From JBBDJB01 sp040880125 (GTDB lineage: Bacteria > Planctomycetota > Planctomycetia > Pirellulales > JBBDJB01): a stretch of 59,671 nucleotides of DNA. A model generated the notes under the pieces. That model saw nothing but the letters and a program-made list of their open reading frames with translations, did not search any database and was not told the origin of the DNA. Within the stretch, counting starts at the first letter, position 1; each line of letters opens with the position of its first letter. Below, in pieces: positions 8,888-17,669 of this stretch. The translations under genes and the position numbers were made by a program. Where the stretch lies: contig JBBDJB010000060.1 of NCBI GenBank assembly GCA_040880125.1, positions 1-59,671 on the forward strand. The letters are read 5' to 3'.

Positions 8888-10192
8888 CTAATCTTGCACA
8901 GGTAGCGGTAAGTCGCTTGGCTGGACTTCTTTGACGGCCAGGTCGCCGTACATTGCGCGGTACGTGCCTGTCGTTGTGAGTTTGTAAAAGAGGATGAGTC
9001 GTTCACTATCACCAAGTCTTACGCCCTTGCCCAGGTAACGAAAACTGCGCGGTTCGGTAAACTCGCGGGCAAATGCGGACATTGGCTCACTGTTGCCGTC
9101 CAGCTGGTGATTACGAGCTAGATCTAGATACGATTGTTCCGCCTCACTACGTTCGGCCGCCGGCATTTCGACCAGGGCCATTTGGCGCTCGCGGGAGAGA
9201 CCGCGAGTTGTATCGGGGAAGTTGCCTTCGTTCGTCTCGGCGGTCACGCGAAGCCATTCGACGAGCATTGCTTCGGAAACTTGCGGACGTGGCTCGGGCT
9301 CAACGACCTTGAACCCGTCGGGAGGGGTGAGACTAAAGAGCTCGGGGTCGAGCTCTGCATCGAAGATGATGTCGCTCGTGATCGTCCCCGCACGGACACC
9401 CTTCGAGAACCGTGGTTCGGCCGGATTGTCACGGTCGGGCGCGGTCATCGGATCAAAAGCAACGTCACCAGGAGTCGCGCAATATCCGACTAGTTGCTTC
9501 GATTCGGCATCAAGCCATATTTTCCAAGTTTCACTCTGACCGTTCGGTAGTTCTCGGTCGTGCCGAAATACATTCACCTCCATTCCATCGATCTCCTGTT
9601 CTCCAACAAACTCGATGGACTCTCGGTCGAGTATTTCGGCGACCACGGCAAACGGATTTCCCGGCCCATACTGACCAGACAGTTCCTTCTTCAGCACCGC
9701 CTCCCGTTTTTTCATATCCAGACGAAGTACGTTTCCGGTGGCAACGTCCGCGATGTCCACCAATGTCACCTTGCCATCCTTGTCGTAACGCGTATCGCGG
9801 TAGCGGCCTAGCGCCAGATAGGCTCGTTCCATGCGCGGTGCTTGTTCAATCCAGGTGCGCTCGCCGTCCAGGCTATAACGCCGAATGAACGACTTGATGG
9901 AAAACGAAATTGTCTCTGCTTTCTCAATGTCATCGATGACTTGTGCGAAACTACGCTCCTGAAACACAAAAAACCAACTGCCTAACGCAACGATGAGGAT
10001 AGCAGCCACAGTACCGGTGGCGATTCTCATCATCATTCTCCTTCGACGGTGATATGCTGTGGTAGCAATTGGGTTGAGGTAGGCAACCGCCTCGCCGTGT
10101 CGGCTTTGCCAGACGTCGAAATCGGCCGCTGGCGAACCAGCCAGTGTATTTCGCAGGAGTTCGTCGACCATACGCTCATCGAGTTCGTTCAT
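8888..10192 (-). CDS. Membrane-anchored anti-sigma-like protein
   Basis: The product is 434 aa with a short cytoplasmic N-terminus (MNELDERMVDELL), a basic RRRR stop-transfer and one membrane segment at about 54-77, followed by a large extracytoplasmic domain. The middle (about 85-300) resembles LolA/RseB-like folds seen downstream of planctomycete ECF factors, with repeated beta-strand patterns such as VNVFRHDRELPNGQSETWKIW. It begins 12 bases after the ECF sigma stop, with GAGG before ATG 10192. Position and topology suggest it holds the sigma factor at the membrane. No zinc-binding HxxxCxxC motif is seen. The family was not identified by search. Confidence 0.65.
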   Translation of the reverse strand: MNELDERMVDELLRNTLAGSPAADFDVWQSRHGEAVAYLNPIATTAYHRRRRMMMRIATGTVAAILIVALGSWFFVFQERSFAQVIDDIEKAETISFSIKSFIRRYSLDGERTWIEQAPRMERAYLALGRYRDTRYDKDGKVTLVDIADVATGNVLRLDMKKREAVLKKELSGQYGPGNPFAVVAEILDRESIEFVGEQEIDGMEVNVFRHDRELPNGQSETWKIWLDAESKQLVGYCATPGDVAFDPMTAPDRDNPAEPRFSKGVRAGTITSDIIFDAELDPELFSLTPPDGFKVVEPEPRPQVSEAMLVEWLRVTAETNEGNFPDTTRGLSRERQMALVEMPAAERSEAEQSYLDLARNHQLDGNSEPMSAFAREFTEPRSFRYLGKGVRLGDSERLILFYKLTTTGTYRAMYGDLAVKEVQPSDLPLPVQD

Positions 10193-10204
10193 CGATCTAC
10201 CTCG

Positions 10205-10726
10205 TTAATCTTGCTTTGCAAGCCATTGTCCCAATGCCCGCCGTGCCCGCTGCAACCGTCCATGCACCGCCTGGGGAGTTGTTCCTAAAGCCGCGGCGAT
10301 TTCGTCGTACGTGAGTCCGCCAAAGTAATGCATTTGCACAACCTCACGGGCAGCCAGCGGCAGGCACATTATCGCTTCGTGTACCTGGCGATTCGCGGCT
10401 TCGTCCGCCCTAGGCGATTCCGGTTCTTGCGCAATCGATTGGCCATTGCGATTTCGGCGGGCCATTCGGCTGGCGGTTCGGCGACAAATGGTGCCCAACC
10501 ATTCTGGAAAGCGATTAGGGTCTCGAAGCGAAGGCAACCTTTGGCACACCTGCGCAAACGCCTCTTGTGCGGCATCTTCAGCCAGGTGGCGATCCGACAA
10601 ACGGCTACGTCCGATTGCAACGGCCAAGCTGTAGTGACGCTCGAACAATTGGCGAAAACTTTCGACGTCGCCAGCGCAAGCCGCTTTCACAAGCTCGGCG
10701 TCAGTGCTTTCCAATTTGCGTTGCAT
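10205..10726 (-). CDS. ECF RNA polymerase sigma factor
   Basis: Region 2 (ELVKAACAGDVESFRQLFERH to AQEAFAQVCQRLP) and region 4 (LPLAAREVVQMHYFGGLTYDEIAAALG, VHGRLQRARRAL) are both intact. From the ATG at 10726 the protein is 173 aa, normal for an ECF factor; the frame is open to 10858, but the extra 44 residues are Arg-rich and not sigma-like. The RBS before 10726 is weak, so the start is uncertain. It is followed 12 bases later by a membrane protein that is probably its anti-sigma factor. The regulon is unknown. Confidence 0.9.
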   Translation of the reverse strand: MQRKLESTDAELVKAACAGDVESFRQLFERHYSLAVAIGRSRLSDRHLAEDAAQEAFAQVCQRLPSLRDPNRFPEWLGTICRRTASRMARRNRNGQSIAQEPESPRADEAANRQVHEAIMCLPLAAREVVQMHYFGGLTYDEIAAALGTTPQAVHGRLQRARRALGQWLAKQD

Positions 10727-11546
10727 CACCGGTCGGTTCCGAGAAGGTTTCTTCCAGTTAGTGCCCAACGAGTTGTCGGAATGAGCGCGATAAATGACGT
10801 TTTCTACAAAATTCCTTTCGGTGCCGGTGAGACGTCGCCGACGCAACATGCTCAGCACACGGACTGGTTCGGAGGCTGATAATTAAGGTGCCGTATTGTG
10901 CGTTGTTTAAATAGATCGATTCGAATCGAACGCATACTCGACGCACTCACGCCTTGCTCCCAAGTGCTTCCGCCCGTCCGGTCCCTGCCTGCTTTGGTTC
11001 CGGCCACCATTATCGATTGGCTGATGAGATTCGCGAGCACAGTGGGCGTGCGCTAGGCGGCGGGGCAGCGTGCTGAAGGTCGGTTCGTCATTGTGCGCGC
11101 AACTACGCTGGCCTGCCGTCGTCCCAATATCGACGCATCGCCTCCTTTCGCGCTGGCAAATAGGATAGCGCCCGAAGTGATAAACACAACACGCTGCGAC
11201 TAGACCGTAGGGAGACCGGATAGTGCAGCGCGCGGGGATAGGCTGCCGCTTTGAATCAGCGAAGCACGGAGAGGGAGGAGGATCGACGTGGAGAGGAGCC
11301 TTGCTTCCCCGCCGTCTCTTTTGACAACAGACCGCCCCGCCAGACAACGCAGCAATCTCGGCTCTCGGTAGGACTCCGCTACGCTGTCCTTGAGGAGCGC
11401 CTGACTTACGGCGTGGGCTCGTTCGGCTCAAACCATGTTCGCAATCTGTCGGCGCTGCTACGCACTGGCCGGACGATCTGCCTCCACACTAGAATCAGGC
11501 CAAGCTCAATCGGCTCGTGGAATCGCCTACCGAGAAAGGTCACGGG
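10727..11546. other. intergenic region without supported gene
   Basis: About 0.8 kb upstream of both the sigma gene (minus) and the esterase (plus), so it should hold both promoters. No frame has a credible start with domain signal. Confidence 0.45.
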
Positions 11547-11588
11547 ATGAGAATGACTTCGGCTGGCATCTTCGCTCGGTAAGTTCGT

Positions 11589-12500
11589 GTGCTCGCTCTG
11601 GCGTTGATCGTGCCTGTTGTGGCCTGGGCGAGTGACAGCCTGAACGTCTTCATCCTCGCCGGGCAATCCAACATGCAAGGCCGCGGCAACGTCGATGAAG
11701 AGGCGAACGCGAACCAGGGCAAGGGGTCGCTCGAGTGGCTGGTGAAGAATCTCGAGACGGCGGCGCGGTTTGAGCATTTGGTAGACGCGGACGGCCAGTG
11801 GATCGCCCGAGAGGATGTGCAAATCTGGTATCTCCGCCGCAAAGGCGATCTGGCACCGGGCCTTGGTTTTCGAAAAGGGTACATGGGCCCGGAATTAGGC
11901 TTCGGCCACATTGTCGGCGAGGCCTTCGGTGAGCCGGTCCTGTTGATCAAGCTCGCATGGGGTGGCAAGAGTCTGGCCCAGGATTTTCGGCCACCATCGT
12001 CGGGTGGCGACGTCGGGCCGTATTACCGAGATCTGCTCAAGCTGACGAAAGACGTGTTGGGGGATGCCGCGTCGTTTTTTCCGCAGTACGCCAATCGTAA
12101 GTTGGAACTGGTCGGCTTCGGTTGGCATCAAGGCTGGAACGATCGGGTGAATCAGGACTTCAACGATCAGTACGAGCAGAACCTGGCCAACTTCATTCGA
12201 GACATCCGCAGCGATCTTGGCGTGCCGAACTTGCAGTTTGTAATCGCCGAAACGGGCATGAGCGGCCACGAGGAAAAGCATCCTCGCGCCCTTTCGTTGA
12301 TGAAGGCCCAGGCAGCCGTCGCCCAGTACGATGAGTTTCAAGGCAATGTGGCGTTTGTGGGGACCAAGGACTTCTTCCGCCCGAAAGACCAGTCACCGTC
12401 CGGGCAGGCGTATCACTGGAATAGCAATGCCGAGACGTACTATCTGATCGGAGCAGAGATGGGCAAAGCGATGGTGCGGCTTACGAGCGACGAGGAGTGA
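11589..12500 (+). CDS. Secreted carbohydrate esterase, sialate O-acetylesterase-like
   Basis: An SGNH-type esterase of the DUF303/CE6 kind, expected to remove acetyl groups from carbohydrates outside the cytoplasm. The catalytic serine motif is FILAGQSNMQGRGN near residue 25; WHQGWND corresponds to the WHQGE block, and a late YHWN may carry the catalytic His. The start is problematic. The best RBS and ATG are at 11547, but that frame reads MRMTSAGIFAR and meets TAA at 11580-11582 before resuming in the same frame. The GTG at 11589 gives a hydrophobic leader (VLALALIVPVVAWA) without the usual positive charge. Either the gene uses this GTG or it carries a nonsense mutation in its signal peptide. 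Confidence 0.75.
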   Translation: MLALALIVPVVAWASDSLNVFILAGQSNMQGRGNVDEEANANQGKGSLEWLVKNLETAARFEHLVDADGQWIAREDVQIWYLRRKGDLAPGLGFRKGYMGPELGFGHIVGEAFGEPVLLIKLAWGGKSLAQDFRPPSSGGDVGPYYRDLLKLTKDVLGDAASFFPQYANRKLELVGFGWHQGWNDRVNQDFNDQYEQNLANFIRDIRSDLGVPNLQFVIAETGMSGHEEKHPRALSLMKAQAAVAQYDEFQGNVAFVGTKDFFRPKDQSPSGQAYHWNSNAETYYLIGAEMGKAMVRLTSDEE

Positions 12501-12830
12501 CACGTCCTCATGAGTCGCGAGTGCTGGAAACACGTCGCAGAGGTGACTGTCACAGCCTGAAGTTTGGCGAAACGCCGATCAGCGTCGGATGGTTCAACTT
12601 CAGCAACTTGATGACTGGCCAAATCTGCAGCGGTGCGGGGACCTCAGCAGCGTCGAGTCCGCGCACAGGACACGTCGACCTATTTCGGGAAAGACCTTCA
12701 GAGCATTTTTCTGACGTTCAAATCCCAAGCCGACATGACTCTCATTGCGCACCGTGCTGTAAGGCGTGATTAATGCTTGAGAAAGGGTCCGGCCCACTCG
12801 TAGCTACTCTGTCAACCCTAACAGTCCGTT
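12501..12830. other. intergenic, no gene seen
   Basis: Short frames only. Nothing recognisable. Confidence 0.4.
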
Positions 12831-13277
12831 GATTTATTTCCCTTTGACCGATCTGGCGGATTTGTTAATGATAATCCGTGGCCTTACGCTGCGGGTGCAT
12901 CGCCGCCGGGCTTACCTTGGGCAACTGGGCTGACGGGAACCGTCGTGGACACTCCGAGTAGCGGACTGGCGGGCAGTACTCAGCAAGTGGCGGATGATCG
13001 CTATAGAATGTACATCATGTTTCGGCCAAATGCGACGGATTTACCCGTGGGCGGACCGAGTATGTGGGTGCCACTGAGTCGCTGCGATTGGTTTGTACAG
13101 CGTTGTGCTCAGGACGTCCCTCCCTGGACTTTGGGGGCGACAAGTCGGGGGGTGTCGGGCTGGGTAGAAGACACGGTTCATCCTCAATGGACTTCGCAAT
13201 GGGCAAGTGTTGCCGCCGTCGAGGTGCCTTGTCCGGCTCCGTGCATTACTAGCTCTAGCTCAAGTTCGGGGCCATAA
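12831..13277 (+). pseudogene. 3' remnant of an unidentified protein
   Basis: One frame reads continuously from 12822 (after a stop) to 13277 and has protein-like composition: LFPFDRSGGFVNDNPWPYAAG, then FRPNATDLPVGGPSMWVPL and a Trp/Cys-rich end (CDWFVQRC, CPAPC). There is no start codon with an RBS at the left end; the first ATG, at 12945, falls inside the conserved-looking part. It may be the C-terminal piece of a larger cell-surface protein whose 5' part is lost. I do not recognise the family. Confidence 0.4.
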
Positions 13278-13316
13278 TACAGGTACCGCAGCGACATTTA
13301 GACGGGAGATTTGAAA

Positions 13317-13746
13317 ATGAATTCTCAAAGGAACACGGACAACGGCGTAACCTTAGCGGCGGAGTTGTTCGAGCGAAGCCGACTGACGGATGGCGTTCCG
13401 CTTCAATTCAGTATTCGAAATGAAGGAAAGACATCGGTGTCGATTGGCGACACTGGTTACGCACCTGATTGTCTGATATCGGTTGCGGACACTAACACTG
13501 GTCAGGAAATTCAGCGCACCACTTTTGGTGCAAATACGGTTGGCGGGCCAGATGTCCAGAGGCAAGGATATGCTCACGTGACACTTTCGCCAGGAGAAGT
13601 GAGGGAGTGGCGTGTCGACCTGGCAGAGTGCTTTATTTTGTCAAGGGGAAACTTGCGGGCATCCATTGTCGTCTATTTAAAATCTAAACGACCCGTCGGG
13701 GCAGTTCGAGGTTCGTGTCGCCGGTTTGGCATTTGAAGTGATATAG
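13317..13746 (+). pseudogene. Small paralogous protein A, +1 frameshift near C-terminus
   Basis: ATG at 13317 follows GGGAG. The frame gives 139 aa ending in an Arg-rich tail at 13736. Skipping one base near 13678-13690 (in tttaaaatctaaa) instead gives LNDPSGQFEVRVAGLAFEVI, which ends at TAG 13744-13746 and looks like a normal beta-strand terminus. The core, FSIRNEGKTSVSIGDTGYAPDC, matches the next gene (RCGDTGYFLDC). No signal peptide is present. The fold looks all-beta, perhaps immunoglobulin-like. Function is unknown. Confidence 0.55.
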
Positions 13747-13885
13747 CTTGGAGCCTCGACGAAATGGCAGCGGTTCCGAACTGGGTTGGTTAAAGCCGTG
13801 TACGGCATCGATTTACAGGTCGATCGGTTGACAGTGATTTACGGTTTGGCTGCAAGAACCTCAATGTAACGGTGGGAGGCGCAAC

Positions 13886-14513
13886 ATGTTAATTGGAAAG
13901 CGGTTATGGTTGTGGGCAGTCGTAGTTGCTGGCCTAGCGCTTGCTCGCCTGATTTTGCTCAGCGGTAGCGCGTCGTTCGGGCAGGTAGCTTCTGAGGCGA
14001 ACAAATCTCAAGAGATTGGAGCGAGCGATACTCCAAGCCGAATGGGGCAGGTGGAATCAGATACGCCATTGAGTTGACGTAGACGGACTAGTCCTAGCCG
14101 TTACGCTTCCACGCACAGCAGCTGAAAGTGAGCTCCGACTGGGCCTGATTTTTCTTAATCGCGGACCAAATAGTATTCGTTGCGGCGATACCGGATACTT
14201 TCTCGACTGCAACATGACCATTACCGATGAGAACGGCTCGCCAGTGCCATACACTCGTCAGGGCTCTTTCTATTTCGACCCAAAAGTTCCCAATCAATTT
14301 ACGCAATATGCTATACGTACTTTGATCCCTGGCAACGCTTTATCTTGGGAGATAGATCTGGCCGATGACTTCGAAAGACTGGCCCCAGGCGAATACGCCT
14401 TGTCGTTGGACACGGAAGTCTCGTTTTATGAGGGCGAATCGCGTGAACCTGTGAAGTCTATCAATGTGGCGGCAAAGCGCATCCCGTTTACCGTTACGAA
14501 TGAGAGTAGATAG
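13886..14513 (+). pseudogene. Small paralogous protein B, exported, +1 frameshift
   Basis: ATG 13886 follows GGGAGG and encodes a signal peptide or anchor (RLWLWAVVVAGLALARLILLSG). This frame stops at 14075-14077 (TGA). The homologous domain resumes one frame over at 14073 (VDVDGLVLAV, later IRCGDTGYFLDCN) and runs to TAG at 14513. A single extra base in 14072-14075 explains the break; the joined product would be about 208 aa. It is related to the preceding gene. In-frame TGA followed by C superficially recalls prfB recoding, but no internal Shine-Dalgarno is positioned for it. Function is unknown. Confidence 0.55.
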
Positions 14514-14667
14514 CCCGGCGTCTGAGTCTTGCCTTTCCTGTCGAGAGCTAAGATAGGCATTATGCCCGAGCTAACGCGGATGGCAACGGCTAGCTGCCTC
14601 TATGAAGACTCGTTGCGTGTCAAGATAATCCATCGGTGGTTCCCTTCCTCTATCCGAGCGTCGGCGT

Positions 14668-14892
14668 TTGCCTAGCGGTCAGGCCGAGCCGGTTCCGTTC
14701 GTTCGCTTCTTCTCCGAGACAACGAACGAGACGCCCGCCACCAGCGAGATCATGCGTGAGACGATGTCGGAGCTGTCACGCGAGGGCGAGATCGAGGTTT
14801 TCAGCAAGGAGGGCCGGCTCCGGGGTCCAGGCGTGGCGATAGTTGGCACCGACCGCATTCGCATCTCAGCTCAGACGCGCATCTTCGTTTGA
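14668..14892 (+). pseudogene. C-terminal winged-helix-like remnant
   Basis: The 74-residue frame reads like the end of a longer protein: FFSETTNETPATSEIMRETM, SELSREGEIEVFSKEGR, then DRIRIS and a stop. The helix-helix-strand pattern fits a small winged helix; I was reminded of C-terminal domains of TcmP-type (three-Cys-motif partner) proteins but cannot confirm it. No start with an RBS is present and the 5' portion is missing. Confidence 0.3.
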
Positions 14893-15128
14893 GCAGCGAA
14901 CTCATAAGTCGCCTAATACTCCCCGCAGTTGGAGTCCAGCCAGTCAGAAAGCCCGTAGCGCTGTAGGCGACGCGCCAATTCCTCCCGCGCGTCTTTGAGC
15001 GCTGCCTTCTCGCAGCGGCGGACTAAAATCCCGCAACCGCCCGCACGAACAGCCACCGGTCCCGTCACACGCGTCATTGAGGAGGGGCGGGTTCGCAACT
15101 CCTTGTTTTGGGTAGACTTGCGATACCA

Positions 15129-15308
15129 ATGCGCGCCGTGTCAGCTACTCGGCGCGCCGTCGACACTCGATTGACAGCCGCCGTCCCGTACCCCGATACG
15201 ACGGAGCGTGTACCCGGAAAGAGGCTCGATCGACCCGCCTCGCCACTACGCCATTTGAACCTCGGCCGGCGATCAGTGCCCACTACTCGACACACCCGAC
15301 ACTCCCAC
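15129..15308. repeat. Long dispersed repeat, copy 2
   Basis: Matches 1605-1766: GCGCCGTGTCAGCTAC followed by CGGCGCG, then CTCGCCACTACGCCATTTG and GGCCGGCGATC. The central part is diverged and about 20 bp longer. It lies about 110 bp left of repeat array 2. The right end (CACACCCGACACTC) also recurs at about 192-212. Confidence 0.7.
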
Positions 15309-15416
15309 TGACGCCTCGGCCAAACGCACCTGGGAAGTAACACGAGCAGCCGGCGTACACCCATCCCGAGCCCGCCCAGCTGCTGCGGCGAAGTGAACGT
15401 CTGGATTACTGTGGGA

Positions 15417-16190
15417 AGCCCTCAAGAGCCGCAGCCCCGCACGGCAGCGGCTGCGCCCGGGTTACGGTACGGCCGGCGAGTTTCTTCAAAGCCGCTTTCC
15501 AGCCCCGCAAGAGCCGCAGCCCCGCACGGTAGCCATCGCCGATTTCCTGATGGCCGGCCCGACTGATTTTTCCGATGCCAGCTTTGAGCCCCGCAAGATC
15601 CGCAGCCCCTCGCCACAGCAAATCCGGCTGCTGCATGATCACCGCACTGCTGTCGAAAGTGATTCTTCGGAACGATGCTTTCCAGCCTCTCAAGAGCCGC
15701 AGACCCGCACGGCAGCCAAAGCTGAACCGGTGATGGCTGGCCCAACTCATTTTTCCGATACGTGTTTCTAGCCCCGCAAGAGCCGCAGCCCCGCACATCC
15801 CTACGCCAAGAGGAAGGAAACTTCTGTCGGCCGTTTTTCCAAAGCACCAGACTAGACTCTCCAGAGCCGCAGACCCGCACGTCGGCCATCGTGTTGACTC
15901 GCCCGCCCGGAGGACTGGCGTATTCTTCATGCCGATCCAAGAGCAACCAGAGCAACGAGAGCCTCAGTCCAGCGCTTGCCCCTCTGATAGTTAAAAGTAG
16001 CGGGACTCGATCGTCGGTGTTTTCAAAACGCGTGAATCAGAGCCGCAAGAACCGCAGACCCTCGCACGCCCCCCTGCCAGCTTGTCCGACTCGTGACATG
16101 GCCGGTTTCAGCGACGGATTTTTTCAATGCCGTGTTCCAGCCCCGCAAGAACCGCAGACCCGCACTCACGTGGCCGCCACTGCAAACCCA
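15417..16190. repeat. 85-bp repeat array 2
   Basis: Eight units start (AGCC-CCGCAAGAGCCGCAG or variants) at about 15417, 15501, 15587, 15684, 15770, 15861, 16041 and 16139, usually 84-98 bp apart. Unit interiors match array 1, for example GGTAGCCATCGCCGATTTCCTGATGGCCGG at 15529-15558 and ATTTTTCCGAT before the next unit. The run at 15799-15870 (CCCTACGC, TGTCGGCCGTTTTTCC, CCAGAGCCGCAG) corresponds to 4711-4789 of array 1, so the arrays are related as blocks. Spacers are long and partly shared, and no cas genes are present. Confidence 0.85.
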
Positions 16191-16398
16191 CCGATGTCCG
16201 GCCCTCCGTGGCGATGTATTGCTCCGAGACTTTTCTGCAATGCAATGTGAGTCGAGCGTCAGATCGCCATGATGAACAGTAGAGTCCTGGCTCTGCCCGA
16301 GTAAAGCGGCTGACCAGCGCCGGCTCGCTGACCAGTCCGCGAACGAGTCTGGGTAACAATCCTCCATGGTTGACGTCAGTTGCCGGGACGCCGATCTA
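16191..16398. other. intergenic, array 2 to HTH gene
   Basis: No gene or motif recognised. Confidence 0.4.
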
Positions 16399-16677
16399 TT
16401 AGATAAATTCAATCACTTCGAAGTTGAAGCGGTTCTTTTTTCGCTTCTGTGGGGGCGGTGGTGGCTGGACAGCTCTCCTCCTTTCAAAGTCCGCGATGTC
16501 GGCTTCGTTGATCAGGTACCGGGGACGTCCACCGGCACGCTTTGCTCCATTGATCGCGCGAAGCTCGCCGCCCCGTATCCATGCGTAAACCGTGTCAATA
16601 TCGACCCCCCAGCGGCGAGCAAGCTCGGGCGGAGTGATCTTTTTCTGTGTGATGCGAGTTTCATCATGGGTAGGCAT
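16399..16677 (-). CDS. Excisionase-like helix-turn-helix protein
   Basis: The 92-aa protein has a MerR/excisionase-type (HTH_17) DNA-binding unit: KKITPPELARRWGVDIDTVY, then AWIRGGELRAING and GGRPRYLINEADIADFERRR. A Pro-rich and Lys-rich linker and a short C-terminal tail follow. The ATG at 16677 sits behind GGGAGGT, a strong RBS. It lies 1 kb from the tyrosine recombinase on the same strand, so a role as recombination directionality factor or element regulator is likely, though inferred from fold and position only. Confidence 0.8.
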   Translation of the reverse strand: MPTHDETRITQKKITPPELARRWGVDIDTVYAWIRGGELRAINGAKRAGGRPRYLINEADIADFERRRAVQPPPPPQKRKKNRFNFEVIEFI

Positions 16678-17669
16678 CACACCTCCCTCGAAGTGAAGCG
16701 GAGCTGCCACACAGGCTCGATACCTGTGCTACAAGCAACTCAGCGCGCAGCCCGATACGAAGTTGAGGCTTCGAGCCGGGCATGCTCGGGAATCGCCGCC
16801 AGCTAATGCCGAGACGGCAGGTCGGCGCAGTCAAACAGCACGGGGCATCCCCAACCGATCAATGGGATGCCGAGATCCTGAACGTCAATACCGATCGATG
16901 TATCGAAGCGGCGGCTGAGTCGCCAGGACGTCTTCGGTGGCGCGAAGAGAAATTCTCGCGATTGCCCAGGGGATGTGGTCCGATCTGGGGTAGAGACAGC
17001 AGTCGTGGGCGAAGCTTCGGCGACGACTTTATGTGCTGCGCCTAAATGACCGCACCGAAGTGCGAGGCCAAAGCCGACGAGCCTCGAATTCAGATGAAGC
17101 CTGTGCTTAGTCATCGCACACTCCGTTGCGTCGTGTTTCGTGTCGGCCTTGTTCGCGAGGCAGGCTCGTTGGTGACTCGTATGTTGGCTGGAATCGAAGG
17201 CTTCGAACGAGGGGGATCCGATGTTTTGCAGACTCAGGTGTCACTCAGGCAGGGGAAAAGCGAGTCGGCGAAAGCGCCACCGAGTGGCTTGCCCGGGAAC
17301 AGCTTCACCCTAATTCTCCAAAACGATCTCATCGCGTCAAGCAACGATAACAATGCCACCAGGCCAATGCGGAAAGGGTCTGTTCTCCCAGAAATTGCAG
17401 GGTGCCTCGAACGTGCCGCGTACTCGACAAAGAGGGGTTGACTACGCAGACGGCCGCCGAAATCGGAAACGTCACCCCCAGCCGTGTCGGCAAACTCACC
17501 GACGTCACCCGGCGTTTGGACGGACTTTTCTCGAAGAGCGCAATCACCCGTGCCCAACGCAGTCGCGCAATGGAGTTTCGATTGGGCGCAGTCTTCTGCC
17601 CGTGCGCAAATCGGCCGCGCCTGCTCTTGACGCTCAGGACCCCTAGACAATTGCGAAGCATCTCGCAGT
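16678..17669. other. spacer between HTH gene and integrase
   Basis: About 1 kb without a confident gene. A minus-strand frame at 16803-17114 and a plus-strand frame at 17402-17746 (with QTAAEIGNVTPSRVGKL, an HTH-like segment) were considered, but neither has enough support. This is where an element's attachment site or lost cargo could lie. Confidence 0.4.

Larger units (their letters stand above)
14514..15416. other. gene-poor stretch with remnant and repeat copy
   Basis: It contains the small coding remnant at 14668-14892 and copy 2 of the longer repeat at 15129-15308. Nothing else is supported. Confidence 0.45.

Noticed and set aside
14063..14080. Programmed +1 frameshift like prfB
   Set aside because: TGA followed by C is present, but the preceding codon and the absence of a close internal Shine-Dalgarno do not fit; an indel is simpler.
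15406..15955. Minus-strand proteins of about 175 aa across repeat array 2
   Set aside because: The core repeat appears in different frames within one open frame (GLRLLRGWK against CGAAALEG), so there is no conserved protein.
15417..16190. CRISPR array
   Set aside because: Spacers are 60-75 nt and similar between units and arrays, repeat cores vary, and there are no cas genes.
16711..16727. T-arm-like sequence suggesting a second tRNA or att remnant
   Set aside because: ACAGG-CTCGATA-CCTGT can form a T-arm, but no matching acceptor, D or anticodon arm is found and it does not match tRNA-Thr.
16803..17114. 103-codon minus-strand gene upstream of the HTH gene
   Set aside because: An RBS-like GGAG is present, but no recognisable domain and the sequence pattern is weak.
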